Made by a program: the position numbers and the translations under genes. From Bryoerythrophyllum caledonicum (Eukaryota; Streptophyta; Bryopsida; Pottiales; Pottiaceae), in NCBI GenBank assembly GCA_963971425.1, contig OZ020520.1, positions 24,322,754 through 24,386,753 on the forward strand: DNA of 64,000 bases. The letters run 5' to 3'. Numbering within the stretch: position 1 is the first letter of the stretch; every line of letters begins with the position of its first letter. Of the stretch, positions 55,189 through 64,000 are shown in pieces. The notes under the pieces were generated by a model. It ran no database searches, had not been told where the DNA came from, and saw only the letters and a program-made list of their open reading frames with translations.

Positions 55189-58100
55189 ATGGACCCGTCA
55201 TCATCTCAGCGGTCTACCCGATCACCCGAATTCTCTGGTGGCACAAGTTCACATCCGGACGCGGATGTTTCGGTGGCGGATGAGGTGGATTGTCACCAAC
55301 ATCTTAACGAAGATGAGCTTTGTCAACACCAAAGGGTAAATTGTATCTTTGCCATAGACAGCCTACGCATTGCACCCAAGGCTTCCTCTCGCTTTGATGT
55401 GCCGTTGTGCAGGCTTGTGTACATGCCACTTGTCCGACCCACACTGGAGTCGGATATTAAGTGGTTGGAGGCTGAATTTACACATGGATATCATCCTGGA
55501 TCTACCGTGTTTTACGTTTCTCTTTCCAATGACCTCGGTGAGGCTCAGTGACGAGTCCTTTGTCACTCAGGAGGATAAAGAAAAATGGGGCCCTTTGTGG
55601 AACGCAGCCAATGATCGCTTAGAGTCAAATCTTTTGGCTACTTCCCAGTTGAGCTTCTTGAAGAATCGTAAACTCTTCATATGTGATGGAAATCATCGGT
55701 TCAAGGCATGGATGGGATATATTGAGAGAATGCACAATGCTGATGTGGATTGGCACATCTCCGTGGATTGCATTTGTTTGGATATCAAAGGTAGTGTCGG
55801 ATTGGCTCTTCATGCTATGCACGATATTAACAGGTGAGCATCATTCACTAAGTTCGTGCAATATTCTTTCGGTACTTGCATCCTGGATTTATTGTTTGAT
55901 TGTTGATTCAACTGTCCTTGTGTAGAGCCACAGAAAACTCACACGTCAAGACCAACTTCGTGCACATACTCCATCGAATTAAGGCGATTGGAAGTCAACC
56001 ACTTGAATCATTCAAGGATTTGTTGACTCTAGAGGATTATCACAAGTGCTTGGCTAATCCTGGGAGAGGGAAGTCATGGTATCCATTAACAGTCGATGTC
56101 TTCGTCTCTCTACTCTTTCGGGTAAGTATTTTCACTTTCAAGTTTTTTGGTTGTAAATGTATGCATTTACTGGAAATTTCTTTTATTCTTACATATTAAT
56201 TATGTTTGATATGGAGTTATACCATTAATCACCTCTTTACTTATTGCTGTTGGCCCTCAGCAAGAGATTGTTGATGCATCAGATGAGGCTGCCAGAGTTT
56301 ATCACGAAAATACTCATGTGGAACTTCAGATTGACTCTGAGATTACCACTTCTATGCGAGCGACAGCAAAGTCAAAAATTCAGATGTACAAGGGTCAGTG
56401 GTCCAAATATTCGGCCGTTGCAAATCCAAAGCTTGGTGACCAGTTCCTTGAAGAGGTAAAAATGATTCTTTAATATATTTGATATTTCATTTGAAGTGAT
56501 ACACCTACATAGAGTGATTATTCAAAATATTTTCTCTCCTTATATTTTCAGATTACAAAGCATTGGAGTTCGAATTCAAAGCCAGAGATGACTTTGGATA
56601 AGTTACAGCTGATTGCAACTTCCAATGTCCCACCCCATTTCAAAGTTCGATGGCTTCAGTGGTGGAATTCTAGCAATGCCACTAGGGAAGCTCTCCACTT
56701 TCTTCCTAAAGGATTCAGCGATAAGGAGTTAGACTCGTGGTTAAACAAGGCATCCTTTTGGGCCGGAGTAAGTTCTGTTTAGCAAATTTCTTTATTTCTG
56801 TGAATTTAGTTCATCATATTTTGGAATCAGTTCGTTTATAAAATGCTTTCAACTCAAGTGAATAAGTTCATGTTGCAAAATTTGATCATTGTAGCTTGAA
56901 GTCGCCGTATTTGAGGAGTTTGAGAGTGTACTTAAAGCCGACAAGCTGCTTCTGAAGTTGGACCTACCGGAGAGACCTCGATCTCCACAAGAGTATGTGG
57001 AAGCATCGAGGGTTAAACTTTGGGTGCATGCCTTTCCAACACTCTTAAGAAGCAAGACCACATTCTCAAGGTCAAAAGAATTTAAGAACCACAAGAATAT
57101 TGACTTGGCTGTGAAGCGAGTTGTTTGGAGGTCAGTGGGGTATTTTATTGATATCAATTACAAAGCATTGCCTTTAATTTATTTATCTAAATGCGTTATT
57201 GCCACTTACAGGTATTATATGAAAGAACTCTTTGTTAAGGGTGCCCTTGAGAGACATTAGCTTCCATTGTTTCTTCAGACATGGATTGATAAAAATTCAT
57301 CGCATTGTATGTTCACTCCTACTCAGCTTCAATCGTGGTCAACTTTGCATTTAAATGATGGATGTTGGTATCTCGATTGCACGAAGCCTTTTTGTCCATC
57401 TGAGGAGGAAGCGGCAAAGGCTTCTCATGACAAATCCGAGGTATCTGGAGTGGTTGGTGCCACCACTCAAACCACTGTTGATCTAAGTGATGAGGAAATG
57501 GACACCGCTGGCGGGAGTACATTATCTGGAAAGGAGCAGTTGAAGGTCCTTTCTAAGCGCGCTAAGGAGGCTGAGAGAGAAGATCAAAGGAAAAAGAAAG
57601 AAGCAAAGCGGGCTATGGAGAAAGCTCAAAGGGCTGCCGAATTGGCTACTGCGAAGGCAAAGGAGGCAGAGGCAAAGGCGGTAGCTCTTGGCTCAGCAAG
57701 ATCTGGCACTATAGGAGATAGCCCCTCAATTGTTGGTGTAAGTCCAACCTCCTCAGATTCTTTATCTCGTCTGTATTTGAAGCGAGATGCTACATTTGCA
57801 GGGCTTTCAATGTCACGGTTGGTTCAAGGTACTTCCCATGCACTTAAAGACATTGTGCAAGATACACAATTTATCGATGAGTGCATTATTAATGCCTCGC
57901 TACTGTCCATTGATGCACACCTTTCAAAGTTCAAGTCTTTTCCATCGGCATGGACAAACTTGCAGGCCTTCATTGATAAGGTATTTTATTTTCATTATTT
58001 CTGTTGTATTTTTGTCCATTCATTAATTGATAGTCGATCTAATTACTATTTTTATTCTAGCACAAGCTTGATCATCCTCAACATTTCTCAGGTCGTCCAG

Positions 58101-59544
58101 AGAAGACTTCTGGTGTTGATTTGATGGTTGTGGATATTCCGGAGAACTTGCCAGTTCCAAATATTTCCACGTCTATTCCGGCGTGGAATGTTTTGGATGA
58201 GAGCTTTGTGGATTTGATTTTTGACTTTGCCAACAATCACATTCATGACGATGGCGGCTTACTTCTCTTTCATGCTGATGATCAAAGTCTGAACTCCAAG
58301 TTGAAGGGCTTTATGAGAGCTTATCATTTCAAGATTTTCAAGGAGTGGATGGGTGTCAATCGATTGCATTTGACAAGTGCCAAGGATCCATCAAAAACCG
58401 TAAGTACTCTAAATTATATAGATATTTTAATCCTTATATTTGGATTTTAAATGTTATTAGTCAGTTCCTTTCTTAATGTTTCTTTCTTCGCAGACACTTC
58501 GATTTTGCATCAAGTTGTTAGTTCGAAATATCCCGAACTCCGCACCGTCTTTGTTTTCTTTGAAACCAGTTGACGAGTTGGAGGCTGTTGGAATCGACAT
58601 TGTGGCTGATGATGTGCTGCACAATTTCGTTACAAAAGACTCACAACTTATTCGGGACACTATTCCATGGAGAGGAGCACGGGAGAAGGACCCCATTCTT
58701 CTTCAGATGCTTATTGAAGCGAGTACTCATGTTGGAGACGTTGTGCTAGATTGTACTGCTTCAACTGGTATGTTGTCATTTCGTTACATATTCTGATATA
58801 AACTCTTAGGTAAGGTGGGGATGTTTTCTCTAATTCATCTAACTTGCATTTTTATTTACAGGTGCCTCCATTCATGCTTGTCGTAAGGCCGGTCGCCATG
58901 TTGCGGCGTTGGAGGATGATGGAGAGATTTTTAACTCTAGTTTGCAGCCGCTTGTTGTCCAAAGGGTGAGCGACAGCTTGAAGAAGCAACGCATTCATCC
59001 AGGGCAGACAACTGCTGATGATGATGAGGAGCTGATAGAGGAAGACGAGCCTATGATCGATATTGTTCCACGAAACCGATTCTGTGCGTAAGTCTTGCAT
59101 CTTGAATTTTAGTTATTAGACTAACCATTTTTCATGTAATTTTTGTATATTATTGTGATCTTCATTTGGTTTTGTGAATTTTGTTTCAACAACTCACGTG
59201 TGAGAACACCTAGAGATCGACAACGCATCCTTTCTGATCGTTTGTTTTTGACTCCGGAGAAGTCGTTTCACTTACCAGTTTATGCAGAGGCGTTGGCTCA
59301 AGCATCTTTATTCACCTCGCCAACTTTTATCGCTCCTTCTCGCTTCACTGGAGATCCTAGAGTACTAGAATTTATGGATGTGTCAGCTGTAGAAGATGTT
59401 CCGGTTCTACAGCCTTCTATTGTGAGTGGAGATGTGAGTTGTGATTACTCTTCGCAGTCTTCTACCAGTATTAGTTCATTATCTCCTCATGAATCTATTA
59501 TTGCTTTCGACGACGGCACTTCAACTTCATCTTCTTCTAGGTAG
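55189..59544 (+). CDS. ten-exon gene: ParB-like segment, coiled coil and permuted N4/N6 DNA-methyltransferase-like domain (two lesions)
   Basis: Exons: 55189-55833, 55926-56121, 56261-56455, 56552-56767, 56895-57130, 57212-57980, 58061-58399, 58494-58767, 58862-59087, 59205-59544. All introns have GT-AG ends and every junction keeps frame, about 1145 codons. Exon 1 resembles the ParB/Srx fold: VPLCRLVYMPLVRPTLESDI, then FICDGNHRFKAW, like the ParB DGxHR..A box. Exon 6 is a Lys/Glu/Ala coiled coil. Exons 7-9 match a beta-type (motif IV before motif I) DNA methylase. VDLMVVDIPENL sits where VDL..DPPYNL is expected, then GDVVLDCTASTGASIHACRKAG is the SAM-binding motif, then the acidic ALEDDGEIF. 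The catalytic DPPY is DIPE, so methylation is doubtful. Lesions are a frameshift near 55545 and a TAG at 57258. An acidic, Ser-rich tail ends the protein. Confidence 0.6.
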
Positions 59545-60222
59545 TAATATCAATACACTATTTTGTGCTTGTCTAGTGACTTGACTTTCGCCAGTGACTT
59601 TTCGGTGATGTACGTCATATATATATATTTATAATGTAGTAGTGAGACTACAAGGGCCACTACTTTGGTTTTACAGTTTCTTGTTGTCATCCTTCCATTC
59701 TATTTAATAGGATTGCAATAGTTGAAATTTACTGAGTACTACATTAGTATTTTCGCATATACTTTGACAATTTGCATGATTTAAGATCAACCGTGAACAG
59801 ACATCATTTAGTTTACTATTTAAAATAATTTAATTGTATAGACCATATAGATACATGATTAGAACAACATTTAGTAAAGTTTAAGCTGAATTGATGGTAG
59901 AGGATGGAATATGAATTTCTGACCTTATCGATGTGTTTCATTGCATTAATTTATTCTGCTAGAAATATGCATTCAGAGCGTAGAAACTGCACCGTAACTT
60001 AATTTTATTTTTGCAATATTCTTTTGTTATTTTTGAAAAACTCGCTCTAAACCCTAAACCCACTTTCACGGTGATAGGACCTTCATCATCCATTTGGTGT
60101 TTACTTCCACCTATTAGAGTTCTTCGAGTTAAAAAAAAATATGAATCCACGCTCCCTGCTCTTCTTTTCCCTGCTCCCCGCTCCCCGCTCTCTGCTCTAG
60201 GCTCATGCGACAGCTTTCCCCC
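59545..60222. other. right non-coding arm and terminus of MULE2
   Basis: AT-rich sequence, an aaccctaaaccca telo-box at about 60050, then the pyrimidine-rich terminal region ctgctccccgctccccgctctctgctct ending at 60222. No gene was seen. Confidence 0.5.
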
Positions 60223-60323
60223 GGACGTGTGTCCGTTAGGGAGGGTTTGTGTGAGGACGGTGCGTGCAGGGACAACCTCGAGAGATAGTGAGGTGATAGT
60301 CTGACTCCGTGAAGTCTATACCG

Positions 60324-60933
60324 ATGGCCAAGAAGAAGAAAACGGACAGAGACGGGCGCGGCCGAAGAGACGAGGAGCCGGCAGTTGCACTGCCCCCCTT
60401 AACCCGCGTTCTACCGGAAATCCCAGAAGACCCGGAGGAACTTGGTATGCTGAAGAACAACCTGAAGTATATGGATTGTGAGGGTTTGCTCGAGGTTCCG
60501 TGGGGCATCCGAGAGGAGGTCTACGTCCGGGAGCTTGTCGGGACGCCGGACGAGAAGTACAAGGGGCTGATGAGAGCCCATCCAGAAATCTGGGGAGTCC
60601 CGGAGTGGTCTCAGGCCTACGATTTCCGGGCTGGCCGCACCAAGGTGGTAGAACGGCGGGACGAGTTCTTGGCGGAGGAGTTCAGAGAACCGGCAGACCC
60701 GAAGGATGGCTTAAACCTCCAAGACCTTCGGCACCAGGATGCCCTGCTCGTGCTAGGGTTTTTAAACCCTATTCTCCATCCGAAAAAGCCGAAACGGGTG
60801 GTGGCGAAGTGGGCCTGCACTTTCCTCGGAGCACTCCGGGGAAAGATTGTCGTCGACTGGGGAACATTGATGACCGACCTAATCAACCGGTTGGTCGCCA
60901 ATTTCCAGAAGGTGAAGAAATCGGCAACACCGC
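60324..60933 (+). pseudogene. LTR-borne ORF of family B, 3' LTR copy, truncated by retrotransposon C copy 2
   Basis: The ATG is at 60324 (MAKKKKTDRDGRGRRDE), nearly identical to 22469 onward. Within the coding part I see three base differences and all three change the residue (Gly to Asp, Asp to Gly, Phe to Leu). The frame runs into the family-C LTR at 60934 after KKSATPL, about 200 codons in. The remainder should lie beyond the window. Confidence 0.85.
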
Positions 60934-62696
60934 TGTCCTGATGGAAATTCTTCCATCATGTACATACAAGTATTAGTCTTTATATGTGTGGATTTTAATA
61001 AGTAAGGAATTGGGGTAAAAGGGGTTGGTCGTGGTAAGAACCACGGTTTGAGGATTTGGGTAGGTGTTAGCATTTAGGTGCTGCACCGTTCTTGTTACTG
61101 CTCAGGGGGGTAGGTAGTGGGTTGACTGGTATTTTTCCTGCCTCACTAGCGAGCCAAGCCGTGGGCCGCCGAACCACTCGACGGCTCGATTGGGTTCGAA
61201 CCCGGACCGGCGGCAGCCACTGACCACGACATTTCCAGCCAACCAAGTCCACGACTTGGCGATCAGGTTGTGCGAATCAATACCTTTATACGTCCATACC
61301 ATCAGCTATCTTACGATAAGTTTTATTTTTTATTTTTATTTAGTTATTTTTTTTATTTTACTTATCTTGTTGGTTGGAAGGTCTAAGTTTTTAGTCTTCC
61401 AATAAATAAAAGACTAGGGGATTTTATGTGGTTGAAAGTGGAAAGGATAAGAAAGTAATGAAGTACCTTGTGGGGTACTTTGGGTAGGGTGACATGGGCT
61501 GGAGTGCCCACGTCCACTTGAGGTGGAAAAGTTGGAAAAGAGATTCCTTAGTGAGTGTGTGTGTGTGTGTGCGCGGGTGAGAGAGCAAGGGTTTGGAGCA
61601 GAACTTTGACTGTGTGTAACTCGTTGAGCTTGAATGATATGGAATTGAAAATTTGTGATCTTGTTCCTTGTTTCAAGAGCGTTTCATACTCGTTTTAAAA
61701 TTTGAATTCGGAGTTGTAGAGAAAAAGTTATTGAGGTTTTAATTCTGTGAAAACCCGAGGCCATCCATTGAGGGGCAGAGGTTTCGAGGAGCCACAACTT
61801 TTTCTGTAGTTTTCAATTTGATTTGAGATTTTGAGGGACTGTGCGTCTCTACCTTAGCTTTCTAGAAAGATATTATAATTGAGATTTGGAGTTGTGAGCA
61901 AGAAGTTATAGAGATCTGAATGAATAGGGGTAGGCAGAACTTTGATTGTCCATAACTTTTGGACAGTAGTTTAGAATTGTTTGAGAATTGGAAGGTGCGT
62001 GAACAATGGTCATAGCTCTCCAAAAAGTTATTACAATTGAGATTTGGAGTTTTGAAGAAGAAATTATGAGCGATTGAATATTTGGAGGTTACAGCCTTGG
62101 TGAAACTTTTCCATTGTGTTTTTGAACACTTCTTTTGAATTTCTTAGTGTTTTTGAACACTTGAAGACTTTGAAGTTGAAGGATGGAAGAATTGAAGACT
62201 TGAGGCTTGAAGAGAAGAGAAGATGGAGACAAGTGTGTTGTGGCTTGTGGTCCGATTTCTTTTTTTGTGATTCCAAGCCAGCTTTGGAGGCTAGTTGTAT
62301 TTCAATTCTGTTCTTGTAAACTCTGTTGCGGCGAAGTGGGGTTAATTGCCCACACGGTCGTGTTTATGTCGTTCCCACCGGTGAGGCACGTTTGCTGGTC
62401 ACCGTGGGTTTGAATTTTAGGAGCCAATCTTTCGGACGGTTTCAGCTTGTGGTCTGGCCGTCCCGTTTTACCCGTCCGAGGCCGTGGTTTCTTATCACCC
62501 ACCTTTACCCTGAACCCTTTAGAGCCACCACAGGATAGGCCAACGGGGAGGAGTTTGAAGACTGAAGACTGAAGACTGAAGACTGAAGACCGAAGACCTG
62601 AAGATTTGAAGATACGATTGGAATCCCGAGCAAACAATTTCCAGTCGCAGCCAAATTCCCTGCGAATTCTCAAGGCGCTCCCCTCTCTACACGACA
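60934..62696 (+). repeat. 5' LTR of retrotransposon C copy 2
   Basis: It ends ...ctctacacgaca directly before ttTGGTGCTTCCACTGAG, as in copy 1. It is shorter by 126 bases overall. Confidence 0.93.
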
Positions 62697-62745
62697 TTTG
62701 GTGCTTCCACTGAGAGAGCTTTGAGGCGACTGGTGTGATTTTGCT

Positions 62746-64000
62746 ATGGGAGACTCTGAAGGAGCTGCTGGTGGCGATGGGAGACGCACCGGTGGAGTTC
62801 AATTTCCCATGGAGGATATTGTAGGGGCATTGGCCCTGTTTATGGAACAACATAGAGCGAACCAAGGTGGTCAAGGTGCCACGAAGGCTCTGAAGGCTGT
62901 TGTTTCCAAGATTGGAATGTTCAACGGCAAGAATATCTCCAAGTTCTTGCGAACCTATGTTTGCGAGATGGAGGTGCATCAAGTTGAAGACAATCAAATG
63001 ATGCGGACTTTTAACATGGCGGTTGTACCTGAGATTCGTGACCGGGTGCAAGAGATTCGCGAGTTGGTCACCTCGTGGGCGGAGTTTGCTGAACGATTGC
63101 GGGATGAGTATTTCGATGAAGATTTAGAGAGAATGACAAAGAGATCTTTTCTTGAGTGGGTGGAGCAACGGCCAGGGAACTCTATGGGTCCCAACGAGCT
63201 GTTGAGAGACTTCGAGAAGAAGTTTATCCAATTACCTTTGGCAGAGAGGCGCCTTCTTGAGTCCAGGAAGGCAGAGTTTTTTCTCCAAGCAACAGGTGTT
63301 GCATTGGAGGACAAACTTCTTCTACTCCTAGGAGACCGGACCACAGAAGGTGGCTTTACCAATGACTGGAGGAGGGTTGAAGAGACCGTGATTCTTTTGG
63401 CCAAACAACAACGCGTGAGGTCAAGAGGAGTCGAAGGGAGATTTGATGCTGAGCCTATTCAAAAACCAAAGTCTTTGAAGGTGTCTTTTGCTCCAGCACC
63501 ATCGATAAACCCGGGATCTACCTCGAAGACCACCAAGACCACCGAAGAAAATGCTCTCGAAGAACTTATTAAGGGTTTTCGAGAGTTGAGGGTGGAATTT
63601 ACTGAGTTGAAGAAGGCTAGGGGAGCTTCTTCTTCCCAACCATCCGAAGGTGCGAGAAAATATTCAAGGAGGTGTGTTTGGTGTGATGAGGAGACTGAGC
63701 ACAATCTCAGAAGCTGTGAATCGTATGAAGAAGCACTCAAGAATGTTCATGTCTACTACAAAGATGGGAAGATTCACGATGCCTCAACAAACTCTCCATT
63801 GGGGACCAATTTTGGAAGAGGAGGAATGAGGAAGCTCATGGAAGAGAAGATGGCAAGATCCAACTACGTATAAGTACATGAAGCTGATACTTACCACATT
63901 CAAGTCGAGCACCATTCAGATAAAGTTTTATCTGTTCAAACTCAAATATTAATGAAGAGAGGAGCTCAAGCCATCAGAAATGCAACTGGATGGGAAGATC
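62746..64000 (+). pseudogene. Gag of retrotransposon C copy 2 with a nonsense mutation (3' end outside window)
   Basis: The ATG is at 62746. The frame is open to TAA at 63871, where copy 1 has CAA (SYVQVHE context), so a single C-to-T change ends it after 375 residues. Similar sequence continues past the stop to the window end. The copy keeps the knuckle CVWCDEETEHNLRSC at about residue 306 and has a four-residue insertion (GRFD) relative to copy 1 at about residue 230. Confidence 0.88.

Larger units (their letters stand above)
43905..60222 (+). mobile_element. 16.3-kb MULE-like element carrying a ParB-like/DNA-methyltransferase-like gene (MULE2)
   Basis: The repeat ggacgtgtg at 43896-43904 and 60223-60231 is a 9-bp TSD (10 bp if the preceding c is counted). 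The 5' LTR of B supplies the empty site. The termini are imperfectly inverted: gagcgaagctagtatgtgagc at the left against ggggaaagctgtcgcatgagc at the right, both followed by purine-rich gagcggggagcaggg units (about 60 bases in all). The cargo is a core-deleted SWIM-type MULE transposase (minus), a ten-exon ParB/methyltransferase-like gene (plus), and an intergenic region with dispersed palindromes and an 18S fragment. A later hAT element lies at 50109-54218. Without the hAT it is about 12.2 kb. Confidence 0.8.
21933..64000 (+). mobile_element. Tat-like Ty3/gypsy retrotransposon B with giant ORF-bearing LTRs (extends past the window)
   Basis: The 5' LTR starts TGTGGGATTCC at 21933 and the 3' LTR starts with the same sequence at 43461. 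A primer-binding site (35649) and polypurine tract (43449) bracket a gag-protease-RT-RNase H-integrase region in gypsy order. The RT shows the plant Tat/Athila-style SFLDGFSRYNQ segment, and the PBS is of the tggcgccg...ccgggg type known for plant Tat elements. Four later insertions disrupt it: family C twice, solo LTR D, and the 16.3-kb MULE-like element. Five bases before the element are gcaag; the matching TSD should lie beyond 64000. Confidence 0.85.
43461..64000 (+). repeat. 3' LTR of retrotransposon B, in pieces
   Basis: The visible pieces are 43461-43904 and 60232-60933 (the join bases ggacgtgtg are duplicated around the insert). The rest should lie beyond family-C copy 2, outside the window. 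The continuous 5' LTR (22362-22385) shows the uninterrupted site and so proves the insertion boundaries. Confidence 0.85.
60934..64000 (+). mobile_element. gypsy retrotransposon C, copy 2 (5' part only; runs off the window)
   Basis: It starts TGTCCTGATGG at 60934 in the same orientation as copy 1. The LTR (60934-62696, 1763 bp) differs from copy 1 by many substitutions and lacks about 148 bases (equivalent to 24811-24958), one of the roughly 150-bp internal repeat units. The PBS is at 62699 and Gag starts at 62746. It is an older or different subfamily member than copy 1. Confidence 0.93.

Noticed and set aside
55089-55283. Upstream start for the ParB-like gene at 55089
   Set aside because: That frame does not lead into the conserved reading; the ATG at 55189 does.

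Overview
The window holds no confident host gene. It looks like a green-plant or streptophyte-algal nuclear genome, possibly a charophyte such as Chara; that is inference. The hints are a Tat-like Ty3/gypsy retrotransposon with a plant-type primer-binding site, MULE and hAT transposons, GT-AG introns and plant telo-box motifs (AAACCCTA). Nearly all of the 64 kb is mobile DNA nested up to four levels deep, and most boundaries can be placed from target-site duplications (TSDs).

Left part. A MULE with terminal inverted repeats (TIRs) of about 1.2 kb spans 348-11771 and has a 9-bp TSD. It carries a decayed SWIM-type transposase that lacks its catalytic core. On the other strand is a two-exon gene whose protein ends in an acidic tract encoded by a pure (GAA)156 repeat. 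Its right TIR is split by a 4.7-kb solo LTR (family A, 5911-10658, TSD CCATG). That LTR contains a broken protein-coding ORF. A second, inverted family-A LTR starts at 12586. It is split by a 7.4-kb P-like DNA transposon (14339-21739, 8-bp TSD) and then by the large retrotransposon described next.

Right part. A Tat-like retrotransposon (family B) starts at 21933 and runs beyond the window. Its LTR is about 3.8 kb and encodes a 654-residue protein homologous to the family-A LTR protein. A very young gypsy element (family C, 23664-33553, apparently identical 1889-bp LTRs) interrupts this ORF. The B gag-pol region follows at 35.7-43.4 kb, with several stop codons and a 2-kb solo LTR (family D) inside integrase. 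The 3' LTR of B starts at 43461. It is split by a 16.3-kb MULE-like element (43905-60222, 9-10-bp TSD) and by a second family-C copy (from 60934).

The 16.3-kb element is the most unusual part. One arm has a core-deleted MULE transposase (zinc-binding N-terminal part and SWIM domain). The other arm has a ten-exon gene whose product combines a ParB-like segment, a coiled coil and a permuted N4/N6 DNA-methyltransferase-like domain with a degenerate catalytic motif. Between these divergent genes lie six copies of a 12-20-bp palindrome (core CGTCGGTRCCGACG), two other dyads, a diverged 5' fragment of 18S rRNA, and an apparently intact hAT transposon (50109-54218) inserted into one of the palindromes.

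Relative order of events. Family-A LTRs came before the P-like element and before B. B came before C, D and the 16.3-kb element. The hAT came after the 16.3-kb element. Family-C copy 1 is among the youngest insertions.
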